A stretch of DNA of 64,000 bases from an uncultured Collinsella sp. (GTDB lineage Bacteria > Actinomycetota > Coriobacteriia > Coriobacteriales > Coriobacteriaceae). This document shows, in pieces, positions 26,561 through 35,415 of the stretch (positions are counted from its first letter, which is position 1; each line of letters opens with the position of its first letter). The stretch covers positions 1 through 64,000 of the forward strand of contig CASDZW010000011.1 of assembly GCA_949285915.1 (NCBI GenBank), given 5' to 3'. Made by a program: the position numbers and the translations under genes. The notes under the pieces were generated by a model. It was given only the letters and a program-made list of their open reading frames with translations, ran no database searches and had not been told where the DNA came from.

Positions 26561-27334
26561 ATGTCCGCTGCCGCGCACACATCGGTGCCGCTTCGCCTGG
26601 GCGGGGCGCATAACGTGCGCGACCTAGGCGGTTTCTCCTTTACGGACCCCGACGGCGCTACGGGCACCACGGCAAAGGGCGTTTTCCTCCGCTCTGGCTC
26701 GCTTACGCGCCTCACCAAGCGCGACCGTGCGACGCTGCGCGCCTACGGGCTCGTGCGCGTTATCGATGTGCGCAGCAACTTTGAGCTCAAGATCTTTCCC
26801 GATCCGTACGACCGGCGCCCCGAGCCCGGCGTTGACTACCGTCACGTGCCCATGCTGGACCAGCTCAACTCCAACGGGTTCCAGGGGCTTTTGCCCGAGA
26901 GCATGTTTGCCGTCTACCGCGACCTTCTTGACGAGGGGCAGGAAGGTTTTCGCCTGCTTGTGGGCGCGCTCGATGTCGAGACAGGGTGCGTGCTCTTTCA
27001 CTGCCGCGTGGGCAAGGACCGCACGGGCGTGATCGCGATGCTTCTGCTCGACCTTGCCGGCGTGGCCCCGCGCGACATCATCGCGGATTACGCGGCGAGC
27101 GAGCGCTACATGGGCGGCTTTTTGCGCATACAGCGCGTGGGCGCCTCGCTGCTCGCGCGGCGCATCGTGCCCAAGTGCCTGTTTGAGGCAAACCCGTCCG
27201 AGATGGAGCGAACGCTTACCTACCTGTACGAGCGCTACGGCAACGCCCGCCGCTTTTTGGTGGACGCCTGCGGTTGCGACGCCGCGACCGTCGAACGTAT
27301 TTGCCGTCGCTTGCAGGGCCGCGCGGTGTGCTGA
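26561..27334 (+). CDS. Tyrosine-protein phosphatase family protein
   Basis: 257 residues with the signature HCRVGKDRTG (Cys148 the nucleophile). The N-terminus has GGAHNVRDLGGF, diagnostic of the Y_phosphatase3/PTP-like family (relatives of secreted LipA/MptpB-type phosphatases). There is no signal peptide, so it is cytoplasmic. ATG 26561 follows GAGGGAGAGAGC. It could dephosphorylate phosphotyrosine proteins or phosphoinositide-like compounds; the substrate is not predictable. It converges on the LTA-synthase-like gene across fold-back element B. Confidence 0.88.
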   Translation: MSAAAHTSVPLRLGGAHNVRDLGGFSFTDPDGATGTTAKGVFLRSGSLTRLTKRDRATLRAYGLVRVIDVRSNFELKIFPDPYDRRPEPGVDYRHVPMLDQLNSNGFQGLLPESMFAVYRDLLDEGQEGFRLLVGALDVETGCVLFHCRVGKDRTGVIAMLLLDLAGVAPRDIIADYAASERYMGGFLRIQRVGASLLARRIVPKCLFEANPSEMERTLTYLYERYGNARRFLVDACGCDAATVERICRRLQGRAVC

Positions 27335-27344
27335 AGGCAGAATA

Positions 27345-27473
27345 TCAGTTATTCAACAATCTAGGGGATGATAGCGAAGTAGCCGCCACTACCGCTTGCC
27401 CCGTACCTGCGTGTTTTGTTGCATGGCGGCAGGGAATACTCGCAGGCCCCGACGTAGATTGTTGAATAACTGA
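27345..27473. repeat. 129-bp fold-back element B (perfect 19-bp inverted ends)
   Basis: TCAGTTATTCAACAATCTA at 27345-27363 is matched exactly by its reverse complement at 27455-27473, with 91 bases between. It lies in the 146-base gap between two convergent genes. Arms and length match element C at 60576-60704. No coding frame is contained. Confidence 0.9.
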
Positions 27474-27480
27474 AAAACTG

Positions 27481-29775
27481 CTATTTGATTTTGGTCGTGC
27501 CCGGCGCGAGGTTGGGGTCCGTCTCGTTCGCGGCGCCTTGAAGCGTCTTGGTAAAGATACCGTCGCCGTGCCCAAAGAGCTTAAGGTACTGAATCATCGA
27601 CAGGTCGTAGCGCGCGTTCACCGCGGCGTCGCCCGCCTCGGTGGTGGTCTCGTCTGCGTTGGTGCCCGTGAGGTACCACGTGCCGCGCGCGTCGCAGAAG
27701 CCGGTGGTGTTGATGGCCGGCATGCTTTCGCGGGCGGTGAGCTGCGCCTTCTCGTAATCGGTGAGGGGTGCGCCAATGAGCTGCTTCATAAGGGCGCCGA
27801 GGTAGTTGATCGAGGTGTCGATGTTCTCGCTCGTCTGGCTGTTGCCTGCGACATCGTAGTTTGCCCAGATGACGTAGTCGGTCTGCCAGAGGCGCTCGGC
27901 ATGGGTGGCCTCGTCCTCGCCGGTAAACCAGGTGTCGTTGTACTTATCGGGAAAGAACGGCTGGTGGTCGCCAAAGAACACCACGACCACCTTGCGGTCG
28001 AGCTGGCTGAGCTTGGCGAGGAACTGCTCGAGCGCGCGGTCGGATTCCTGAATGAGCGCGAGGTACTCGTTGACCTCGGCGTCATACTCGCCGTCGATAA
28101 GGTAATTCGTCTGCTTATCGCTCGGCAGAAGCCCCGTCTCGTAGCCGGAGTGGTTTTGCATGGTCACGTCGAAGATGAACTGCGGATCGCTGTTCTCGTC
28201 GAGCATTTGGAGGATCTTGTCGTAGGTGGCCTCGTCGGTCACCATGCCGCGGAGTTTGTCGGCGCCCTCAAAGTCCTCGATGGTGAGGAACTCGTCAAAC
28301 CCAAAGTCATGGTAGACGTTCTCGCGGTTCCAGTTGGTGCCGTGGTTGGGGTGCATCGCGGTGGTGGTGTAGCCGAGCTCGCTGAACTGCTCGGCGAGGT
28401 TCTCGGTCTGCGTGAGGTTGTAGGTCGAGTACGGATACACGCCGTTGCCGAGGTAGGCCATGGAGTTGCCGGTGAGGAACTCAAACTCGGTGTTGCAGGT
28501 GCCGCCGCCGTACGCAGAGACGTAGAGCGTGCCGCGCGCCACGGCGTCGGAGATGCTCTTGAAGTACGTGGGGCCCTCGTAGTCGGCGTGCAGGTTCTGG
28601 TAGATGGAGAGGTCGGAGAAGGTCTCGTTCATGATGGCGATGACCGTGGGCTTCTCCTCGTCAAACTGCGCGGTGGCCTGGGTGCGCGCATCGCTTGTGC
28701 CGGCGCCCTCGTCATAGCTGGCAGCGTAGCTGTCAAGCAGCTCCTCGGCCTCGGAGGCGGAGTAGTCGCGCGGTTTGGGCGGGATGATGGTCTGGGCGCT
28801 CGTGATGAACGAGGGGATGTAGCCCTGGCGGTAGAAGCTCTCGAGCGGGCGCCAGGTGTAGATCTGGATACCGAGGGTGTTGTAGTAATCGATGAGCGTC
28901 ACGTGTGCGGTGATGCCGCCGAGGCAGAGCACGCCCACAAGCAGGTTGATAAGGAGCGCGCGGCGGGTGCGGCGAGCGCGCTCGGGGCGCCAGAGGCCGG
29001 CGATGATGAGCGCGAGCACGCCGAGCGCGGCGAACGCGATGCCGTAGATGCAGTACGGCGAGAGCAGGTACGTGTAGCCGGCGCTCACGGCGGCGGCGGT
29101 GCTTAGGGCAAAGAGGTCGCCGGGTTGGATGGGCATCGACTTGAAAAGGATGACAAAGTACTCGGCGATGCCGAGGATGCAGAGCGCAAGCGCGAGCACG
29201 GCGGGGGCGGTGGCGCGGCGCTGGAAGAGGAAGAACAGGCCGGCGAGCGCTGCGGTGACGAGTGCCCACTCGAGCAGCAGGCAGAGGGGATACATCCAGA
29301 AGATGTCGTGGTTGCTGGGAATCTCGAGGCCGAGCGTGGCAAACACGCCGGCCACCAGCAAGGCGATGACGCTTGCACGCACAGGATGGGGGAAGCGGCC
29401 GCCCTCGGCGGTGAGGGCGCGGACGCGCACAGCCAGGTGCGGGCGAGCGAAGCAGCATACGGCGGTGAGCGTGAGCACGATGTTGCCAAAAAGTGCGGAG
29501 ACGGGGTCGTTCTCTACGAGCCCGAGCGTGGCCCAGATGCCGATGAAGAGCTGAATGGCGCAGATGAAGACGCCCCAGGCGATACCGCTCTTGCGGAAGA
29601 GCGCGGGCTGCGCCATCGCGGCGTTGCCCTCTGCGGTGGGCGCGGCGCCGTTGGTGCCGGCGGGCGTGGCGGTGCTGGCGGTGCCAGCGATAGCGCCAGC
29701 AAAGCGAGTGTTGGCGAGGATGCCGAGCGCGATGCTCGCGACCAGGCCAATATATGAGATGACGGCTACGATCAT
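27481..29775 (-). CDS. LTA-synthase/phosphoglycerol-transferase-type membrane sulfatase-family enzyme
   Basis: 764 residues: about ten N-terminal hydrophobic helices (to ~residue 290), then an extracellular alkaline-phosphatase/sulfatase domain. Visible active-site elements are PTVIAIMNETFSDLS (metal-binding Glu), GGGTCNTEFEFLTGNSMAYL (nucleophilic Thr), HPNHGTNWNRENVYHDFGFDEFLT and VVFFGDHQPFFPDKY (metal ligands). Family members transfer glycerol phosphate or phosphoglycerol from phosphatidylglycerol to surface polymers. The ATG follows GGAAGGTCACC. Whether this makes lipoteichoic acid or another phosphoglycerol-decorated glycan is not clear from sequence. Confidence 0.88.
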   Translation of the reverse strand: MIVAVISYIGLVASIALGILANTRFAGAIAGTASTATPAGTNGAAPTAEGNAAMAQPALFRKSGIAWGVFICAIQLFIGIWATLGLVENDPVSALFGNIVLTLTAVCCFARPHLAVRVRALTAEGGRFPHPVRASVIALLVAGVFATLGLEIPSNHDIFWMYPLCLLLEWALVTAALAGLFFLFQRRATAPAVLALALCILGIAEYFVILFKSMPIQPGDLFALSTAAAVSAGYTYLLSPYCIYGIAFAALGVLALIIAGLWRPERARRTRRALLINLLVGVLCLGGITAHVTLIDYYNTLGIQIYTWRPLESFYRQGYIPSFITSAQTIIPPKPRDYSASEAEELLDSYAASYDEGAGTSDARTQATAQFDEEKPTVIAIMNETFSDLSIYQNLHADYEGPTYFKSISDAVARGTLYVSAYGGGTCNTEFEFLTGNSMAYLGNGVYPYSTYNLTQTENLAEQFSELGYTTTAMHPNHGTNWNRENVYHDFGFDEFLTIEDFEGADKLRGMVTDEATYDKILQMLDENSDPQFIFDVTMQNHSGYETGLLPSDKQTNYLIDGEYDAEVNEYLALIQESDRALEQFLAKLSQLDRKVVVVFFGDHQPFFPDKYNDTWFTGEDEATHAERLWQTDYVIWANYDVAGNSQTSENIDTSINYLGALMKQLIGAPLTDYEKAQLTARESMPAINTTGFCDARGTWYLTGTNADETTTEAGDAAVNARYDLSMIQYLKLFGHGDGIFTKTLQGAANETDPNLAPGTTKIK

Positions 29776-29992
29776 GGTGACCTTCCATCTCCGGCGGCGC
29801 GGCTACGTGCGCGTTTGCCGGCGCCTAACCGAATGCTTACAAACCAACTGCTTATCGTATCCTTCGCGTGTCAAGAAAATGTCGACATGCGGGTTGTCCG
29901 CCGAAAAGCTATAACGCCTAAGATAAACGCAAGAAAGATCACAAAACCGCCGCGGCCTCTGGGCGTTCGCGGCGCGGTGCGAGGAGGTTTCC

Positions 29993-30793
29993 ATGACCAA
30001 CATTGATGCGCTGCCCCAAGCTGTTGCCAACAATGCAACGCTGGACCTTATCTGCCGGAGGTCCTCGACCCGGGTGTTTGCGGATACGCCGGTCGATGAG
30101 ACCCAGCGGCAGGCGGTGCTCCATGCGGCAACGCGTGCGCCCTCGGGCGGCGCCATGATGATGTACTCGATTATCGACATCCGCCGGCGCGAGACCATCG
30201 AGCGGCTCGCGGTTCTCTGCGACAACCAGCCCTTTATTGCCAAGGCGCCATGGGTGCTGGTGTTTGTGGTCGACTATGCGAAGTGGATGGACCTCTTTGC
30301 CGAGCTGGACTGTGCGGATGCCGAGGGCGCCCGTCCGCGCCCGCCGCAGCGCGGCGAGCTTGCCATCGCCGCGCAGGACGCGGTTGCGGCGGCTCAGACC
30401 GCGGTGATCGCCGCGGAGGCGGTGGGCCTGGGGAGTTGCTACATTGGAGATGTGGTTGAGCATGCCGAAGAGGTGGCGACGCTTCTTAGCCTGCCGCCCT
30501 ATACGCTGCCACTCTCTATGTTGGTCTTGGGCGCCCCCGCCAAGGAGCGCCCCGCTACGCCCCACCCAACGGTCAACATCGTGATGGAGGAGCGCTATCG
30601 CCGCGCCGATGCGAGGATGCGCGCCGCGCAGATTGCCGAGATGGACGCCATGTTTCGCCCGCACGCCGCAGAGCCCGGCGCCCGCGTGCGCGACATCTAC
30701 CAGCGCAAACACACGAGCGACTTTATGGCCGAGATGGACCGGTCGCTCGCGCTTTGGTATCAAAACTGGATGGGCGAGGCGCCGCTTCTGTAA
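29993..30793 (+). CDS. Nitroreductase-family protein (NfsA-like)
   Basis: 266 residues. The N-terminal RRSSTRVFADTPVDETQRQAVLHAATRAPSGG is the usual FMN-binding opening of the nitroreductase family. AAQTAVIAAEAVGLGSCYIGDV and LPLSMLVLGAP complete the core, and the long C-terminal extension resembles NfsA/FRP-type flavoreductases. It is predicted to use NAD(P)H and FMN to reduce nitro compounds, quinones or flavins in the cytoplasm. The ATG has GAGGAGGTTTCC upstream. It converges on kup across a 21-bp tandem array. Confidence 0.88.
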   Translation: MTNIDALPQAVANNATLDLICRRSSTRVFADTPVDETQRQAVLHAATRAPSGGAMMMYSIIDIRRRETIERLAVLCDNQPFIAKAPWVLVFVVDYAKWMDLFAELDCADAEGARPRPPQRGELAIAAQDAVAAAQTAVIAAEAVGLGSCYIGDVVEHAEEVATLLSLPPYTLPLSMLVLGAPAKERPATPHPTVNIVMEERYRRADARMRAAQIAEMDAMFRPHAAEPGARVRDIYQRKHTSDFMAEMDRSLALWYQNWMGEAPLL

Positions 30794-30812
30794 GCTGCAC
30801 CTCGCCCGCGTC

Positions 30813-30930
30813 AAACCCGTATGCGCTCAAGCGCTTGGGGGTATGTGGTCACGCCTTAGGCGTATGTGGCCTAGCCCTAGGTGGATGCGGCCACGCCCTT
30901 AGGCGTATGTGATCAAGCCCTTAGGGGCGG
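30813..30930. repeat. Tandem array of a 21-bp repeat, about 5.5 copies
   Basis: Units start at about 30813, 30834, 30855, 30876, 30897 and 30919 (partial); one unit is 22 bases. The best conserved part is CTTAGGCGTATGTGG followed by a short variable end (TCACGC, CCTAGC, CCACGC or ATCAAGC). Each unit centre is partly palindromic (CCTTAGG or CCTAGG). The last unit contains the kup stop codon (TAA, 30921-30923). It fills the gap between two convergent genes. Confidence 0.85.
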
Positions 30931-32987
30931 TCGTTCGGCCCAATGCGGCGCATACGCTGCACCTCTTTGAACTTGGTGAACATGGGCACGTACTCGATGG
31001 AGACGCTGGAGTTCTCCAGGCCGTACCAGCGCGCCGGCGAACCCGCCCAGCGGCGGATTGCGTACTTGAGCGCGATGGCGGTGCGCTCGTGATGGTCCAC
31101 GTCGCTCTCGGGCGAGAGAGTTTTGCGCAGCATGAAGAACATGAACGAACCCACGGGGCCCGGCTTCTTGTAGACCGAGTACTCGTGCACCTGCGCGGGC
31201 AGCTCGCCGGTGGCGGAGAGGTCCTGAACCACCTGACGGAGGTAGGCGTTAACGCGCTGCGGCACCTTGTAGCCAAGGTAGAGGTGCACGCGGTAGACGT
31301 AGTCGGTGTCAAAGTTCTCGACCGAGTACGCAAAGGTGTGCGGCTCGTCCATCGTCTGGATGTTGATGAACCACCAGGCCTTGGCGCGCTTGGGGTGCTT
31401 GTCCAGGATCGAGTAGAGGATGTCGCGGTCGAGGAAGTCGGTGTTGGTGCCGTTGGTGAGGTAGACCAGGTTGTCGCTCACGAGGTCGTAGGTGGTGTCG
31501 TGGCGCAGACGGTCGAGCTGGTCGAGGTAGTTCTTGATGGGCAGAAGCGTGGCCTGACGGCGCTCGACGGCGGTGCCGGCGTACCAGCAGAGCATGATCG
31601 CCATAATGAGCGCAGCCATAAGTAGGGTGAAGTAGCCGCCATGGAAGAACTTGGTGAGCGAGGAGATGAGGAACGAGCCCTCAAGCAGCGCAAAGAACAC
31701 CACAAAGATCCAGGGGAACACCTTCACGCGGCGAAGCTTGTGCAGATAGAAGAAGAGCAGAAGCGTTGTGCAGAGCATGGTGATGGTGATGGCCAGACCG
31801 TAGGCGGCCTCCATGTGCGCGGAGCTCTGGAAGAGCAGCACCACGATGACGCAGCCGATCCACAGCACGTAGTTGACCATGGGGATATAGAGCTGGCCCT
31901 TGGTCTCGGCAGGATAGAAGGTCTGCATGTGCGGCATGAGGTCGAGGCGGATTGCCTCGGAAACCAGGCTGAAAGCGCCGGTGATGAGCGCCTGCGAGGC
32001 GATGATGGCCGCCGCGGTGGAGAGCAGAACGGCAAACGGACGGATGCCCGGGTCGAGCATCTGGAAGAACGGGTTCAGGTCCTCGATGGCGAGGAGCTCG
32101 GAGTTGCCCGCGTTGGAGAGCAGCCACGCACCCTGGCCGAGGTAGGAGAACAGCAGGCAGATCTTGACGAAGGGCCAGGTGGCGTAGATGTTGCCGCGGC
32201 CGACATGACCCATATCGGAGTAGAGCGCCTCGGCACCGGTGGTGGCAAGGAAGCAGCTGCCCAGGATCATAAAGCCCGCGTAGTTGTTGGGCGAGAGCAA
32301 GAACTGAATGCCGTAGAGCGGGTTGATCGCCAAAAAGACGATGGGGTTGTCGACCACGTGCATGAGGCCCATGACGCCGAGGAAGATGAACCAGAGCGTC
32401 ATCACGGGGCCAAAGGCGCGGCCGATCTTGCTCGTGCCGGCGCGCTGCACCACAAAGAGCAGGCAGATGATGGCGAGCGTGATGGCGACGACGTTCATCT
32501 GGTTATCGCCGATGACCTGGTAGACCTCGGGGATGGTGCGCAGGCCCTCGATGGCCGTCGTCACGGTGACGGCGGGGGTGAGGATACCGTCGGCGAGCAG
32601 CGCCGAGCCGCCGAGCATGGCGGGGATGATGAGCCACTTGCCAAAGCGACGCACGATCGAGTAGAGCGCGAAGATGCCGCCCTCGCCGTGGTTATCGGCC
32701 TTGAGTGAAATCAGCACGTACTTGACGGTGGTAAGCAGCGTCACCGTCCAAATGACGAGCGACAGCGCGCCGAGCACGAACTCCTGGTTCACGCTCATGA
32801 TGCCGCCGTTGCCGGCGACGAGTGCCTTGGTGACGTACATGGGCGACGTTCCGATGTCGCCGTAGACAACACCCAAGGTGACGAGCATTGCGCCGATGCT
32901 CACCGGGATAGCGGGATGCGCCCCGCTTGCGGCTTTATCGGTGCCCTTTGCGGTTGCCGATAGGTCGCCGGTAGATTGTTTGCTCAT
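30921..32987 (-). CDS. kup: Kup-type potassium uptake transporter
   Basis: 688 residues: twelve predicted transmembrane helices and a ~200-residue cytoplasmic C-terminus. The KUP/HAK/KT signature is clear: LGVVYGDIGTSPMYV at the first helix, GGIFALYS, and ILTPAVTVTTAIEGL. It couples K+ uptake to protons. ATG 32987 is chosen because GAGGAG lies 8-13 bases upstream and the GDIGTSP motif then falls at the usual distance; the open frame continues upstream without support. It may be read through from the methyltransferase gene 150 bases upstream on the same strand. No c-di-AMP riboswitch could be recognised in the gap. Confidence 0.93.
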   Translation of the reverse strand: MSKQSTGDLSATAKGTDKAASGAHPAIPVSIGAMLVTLGVVYGDIGTSPMYVTKALVAGNGGIMSVNQEFVLGALSLVIWTVTLLTTVKYVLISLKADNHGEGGIFALYSIVRRFGKWLIIPAMLGGSALLADGILTPAVTVTTAIEGLRTIPEVYQVIGDNQMNVVAITLAIICLLFVVQRAGTSKIGRAFGPVMTLWFIFLGVMGLMHVVDNPIVFLAINPLYGIQFLLSPNNYAGFMILGSCFLATTGAEALYSDMGHVGRGNIYATWPFVKICLLFSYLGQGAWLLSNAGNSELLAIEDLNPFFQMLDPGIRPFAVLLSTAAAIIASQALITGAFSLVSEAIRLDLMPHMQTFYPAETKGQLYIPMVNYVLWIGCVIVVLLFQSSAHMEAAYGLAITITMLCTTLLLFFYLHKLRRVKVFPWIFVVFFALLEGSFLISSLTKFFHGGYFTLLMAALIMAIMLCWYAGTAVERRQATLLPIKNYLDQLDRLRHDTTYDLVSDNLVYLTNGTNTDFLDRDILYSILDKHPKRAKAWWFINIQTMDEPHTFAYSVENFDTDYVYRVHLYLGYKVPQRVNAYLRQVVQDLSATGELPAQVHEYSVYKKPGPVGSFMFFMLRKTLSPESDVDHHERTAIALKYAIRRWAGSPARWYGLENSSVSIEYVPMFTKFKEVQRMRRIGPNDRP

Positions 32988-33140
32988 GGAAGAAAGCTCC
33001 TCTAAGACGCCTGCGATGCCGTCCGCCCGCACGCGGGCGAGCCCGGTGCAAAGCAGACGATGGCCGAGGTGCCCCACGAGGAGCATGCTCGGCCTGATGA
33101 TGGGCATTATAGCTATAGTGAACCCACTACGCTAGAGCTT

Positions 33141-34343
33141 CTACCTGCTGTTCCGTACGTTGCGGACGAGGTAACAGCGGTGGATGCGGGCGTTGCGCGA
33201 GAAGTCCTCGGGAATCGTCTCGGCGGAGATGTCCTCAAGCGCGACCCCGCGGCGCTCGAGCTCGCGGACGTTGGGCCTAAAGGTGCGCAGGTTGCAGCTA
33301 AAGATTGCCTCGCCGTCGTCGGTCAGCAGGCCCGCCACGCCGCAGAGGAGCTCCACGTGGTCGCGCTGCACATCCCAGGTGCGCTGACCCATCTTGCTCG
33401 AGTTGGAGAAGGTCGGCGGGTCGCAGAAGATAAGGTCCCAACGGTTGTCCGGGTTTTTGCGCATCTGGCGGATCCACGCCAGCACGTCGGCACGCACAAA
33501 ATGGTGCTCGGGGCCGGTGAAGCTGTTGCGCACCATGTTGCGCTCCGCCCAGTCGAGGTAGGTGTTGGAGAGATCGACGGTTACCGTCTCCTCCACGCCT
33601 GCATCGGCGGCGTAGCAGGTAGCCGTGCCCGTGTAGGCAAAGAGGTTCAAAAACCAGCGGCGCCCGCGCGCGTGCTCGCGCACAAGGCCGCGCGTCACGC
33701 GATGGTCGAGGAAGATGCCGGTGTCGAGGTAGTCGTCGAAGTTCACCTCAAAGGTGAGGCCGCCCTCGCGGATAAGGGGGTGGGCGAGCGCCTCGCCTGC
33801 CGCCGCCGCGCCGCTTGCGGGCGCTTTGCTGCCTGCGGCCGATCCGGTTGAAGCCGCGCCAGCTTTGTCGACGGTCGAGGTCACGGCGCGGGAGCCACTT
33901 GCACGACCAAGGCCGCTGTGGCGCGGGTCGGCCTCGCCGGCGAGGGCGTACTGCGAGCCGCCGCGCGCCCTCAGGCGCTCGCGGGCGTGCACGTGGTCGG
34001 CAGGCACATCGAGCACGCGCGGCGCAATGGCAAGAATATCGGCCATGCGAGCGTGGGCGAGCGCCGGGTCGACCGTCTTGGGCGCGGCGTACTCGGCGAT
34101 AACGAGCCAACGGCCCGGTGTCTCGGGCGCGCCCTCGTACAGATCGATGGCGGCGGCGTAATCGGGGAGGTCGGCGTCGTAGACGCGGTAGCAGGTGACG
34201 CCTTCGCGCGCTGCCCAGCGGCGGCGCAGGCGCGCGACCTTGATGAGGCGCCGGGCAAACTGCTCGGACTCGGGCACGAGCACGGGTATGGGCTTGCCTT
34301 GGCCCACGTCGACGGTGGCCTGCGGCTTTTGATAGTCGGTCAT
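33141..34343 (-). CDS. RlmK-like 23S rRNA methyltransferase
   Basis: 400 residues resembling the C-terminal (RlmK) half of E. coli RlmKL without the THUMP/RlmL half. Matching stretches are EQFARRLIKVARLRRRWAAREGV, YRVYDADLPDYAAAIDLY, DTGIFLDHR, the SAM-binding NLFAYTGTATCYAADAG and catalytic FCDPPTFSNS. RlmK makes m7G2069 in 23S rRNA. An Ala/Gly/Ser-rich insertion of about 50 residues (roughly 145-195) interrupts the N-terminal domain just before the catalytic part. The site modified here is inferred from homology only. Confidence 0.85.
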   Translation of the reverse strand: MTDYQKPQATVDVGQGKPIPVLVPESEQFARRLIKVARLRRRWAAREGVTCYRVYDADLPDYAAAIDLYEGAPETPGRWLVIAEYAAPKTVDPALAHARMADILAIAPRVLDVPADHVHARERLRARGGSQYALAGEADPRHSGLGRASGSRAVTSTVDKAGAASTGSAAGSKAPASGAAAAGEALAHPLIREGGLTFEVNFDDYLDTGIFLDHRVTRGLVREHARGRRWFLNLFAYTGTATCYAADAGVEETVTVDLSNTYLDWAERNMVRNSFTGPEHHFVRADVLAWIRQMRKNPDNRWDLIFCDPPTFSNSSKMGQRTWDVQRDHVELLCGVAGLLTDDGEAIFSCNLRTFRPNVRELERRGVALEDISAETIPEDFSRNARIHRCYLVRNVRNSR

Positions 34344-34407
34344 ACGTGCTCCTTACCCTATGGGGACGGCTACCCATGGTAAAGCACCGGCCGCCCTTTG
34401 CCGCGCC

Positions 34408-34644
34408 TCATGCAAAAACCGAAGTAATGAACCCGGCCATCGCTTCATGCAAAAAGTGAGGTAGTGAACCCGAAAATGCGCGATTCGGCGCCTTTCGGGG
34501 CCTCGGGTTCACTACCTCGATTTTTGCAGGCTCTCTACCAGCGGTTCTTTCGCCGGCTTTTTCTCGGGTTCACCACCGGGTTCATTACTTCGATTCTTGC
34601 ATGAAACACAGCGGGGCCTCACTACCTTGATTCTTGCATGAAAC
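34408..34644. repeat. Nested fold-back element E: five copies of one repeat in two orientations
   Basis: The unit, about 29 bases, begins TCATGCAA and contains GAAGTAATGAACCCGG or GAGGTAGTGAACCCGA. Forward copies lie at 34408-34436 and 34445-34473; reverse copies at 34503-34528, 34576-34604 and 34617-34644. The outer pair (34408/34576) matches at 27 of 29 positions. The inner pair (34447/34503) matches at 24 of 26. A single RNA or DNA strand could fold as a hairpin within a hairpin. Confidence 0.88.
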
Positions 34645-34849
34645 GTTTTAGCGGATTTCCGGGTGCGTCGCCGGACCTACATTGCCCCAGGGCGCAGGGC
34701 TCACGAGTTCACGTGGCGCCGCTGGTTTCAGCGGCCAGTGGCCGACCGTCCGCGGTCATCTACCTGCACCCGCACCAGGTGCACAGACGTTACTTGACCC
34801 ATCAATTGTTAAGAACCCGTACAATATTACAACCTAATGATTTGGTACC

Positions 34850-34878
34850 TTGATAGTTGCGGATGAGGGGAGTAGACT
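34850..34878 (+). promoter_or_regulatory. Promoter of the marR-ABC exporter operon
   Basis: TTGATA at 34850-34855 and TAGACT at 34873-34878 are separated by 17 bases. The start would be near 34885, giving a leader of ~36 bases. The leader contains CTCCC and GGGAG half-sites around 34880-34901 that could form a MarR operator. Confidence 0.6.
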
Positions 34879-34920
34879 TCTCCCGTCAAATCAAGTTGGG
34901 AGTACAGAGGGGAGGAACGT

Positions 34921-35415
34921 ATGTGTGACAAGCAAGAACAGAACGCGGACGACAACACCGCTTCGGCGGAGCAGCCCGTCGACGAGTCGGCGCAGGCTGC
35001 CGACGACCTTGCGCGCGAGCTGCTGCATGGTCTCGGCTTCTGCGGGCACTATCTCCATTTCCGCAACGGAGGTATGTCCGGGCGAGCGCCTATCATCTGC
35101 CTCATCGCCAAGCGCGGTGGCCAGATGTCGCAGCAGGAGCTCGGCGCCAGCTTTGAGCTCAAGCCGGGGTCGCTCTCGGAGGTGCTCAACAAGATGGAGA
35201 CCTGCGGCCTCATCGAGCGCAAGCGCAACCCCGAGGACCGCCGCCAGCTCACGGTCCGGCTCACCGACGCGGGCTTTGAGCAGGCGCGCCTTGAGCAGGA
35301 AGGTCGTACCAAGTTTCGTGCCGAGGCGTTCACGTGCCTCGACGACGCCGAGAAGCTCCAGCTTCTCGACATGCTTAAGCGCATTCGTACCAGATGGGAG
35401 GAACTAGATGCTTAA
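34921..35415 (+). CDS. MarR-family transcriptional regulator
   Basis: 164 residues, with an acidic N-terminal tail of about 30 residues followed by a MarR winged helix. QMSQQELGASFELKPGSLSEVLNKMETCGLIERKRNPEDRRQLTVRLTDAG covers the recognition helix and the wing with the typical DRR. It has a GAGGGGAGGAACGT ribosome site and overlaps the exporter gene by 8 bases. It probably represses its own operon and lets go when bound by an exporter substrate, as many MarR proteins do; that is inference from position. Confidence 0.9.
   Translation: MCDKQEQNADDNTASAEQPVDESAQAADDLARELLHGLGFCGHYLHFRNGGMSGRAPIICLIAKRGGQMSQQELGASFELKPGSLSEVLNKMETCGLIERKRNPEDRRQLTVRLTDAGFEQARLEQEGRTKFRAEAFTCLDDAEKLQLLDMLKRIRTRWEELDA

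Larger units (their letters stand above)
34344..34920. other. Divergent 577-base region with nested fold-backs and the marR promoter
   Basis: No gene is convincing. It holds five related repeats (34408-34644) and then the marR-exporter promoter region. A candidate operator-like pair, ATTGT and ACAAT separated by 12 bases, lies around 34804-34825. Confidence 0.6.

Noticed and set aside
27345-27473. Invertible promoter (phase switch) bounded by the inverted repeats of elements B and C
   Set aside because: Both lie between convergent genes, where an internal promoter would read into gene ends, and no recombinase gene is near. A fold-back or MITE-like explanation is simpler.
32988-33140. c-di-AMP (ydaO) or potassium-related riboswitch before kup
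   Set aside because: Only about 150 bases separate it from the upstream gene, and no matching conserved blocks were seen.
34638-34853. 71-codon plus-strand frame before marR
   Set aside because: It runs through repeat copy 5 and ends inside the -35 box of the marR promoter; no ribosome site or homology.
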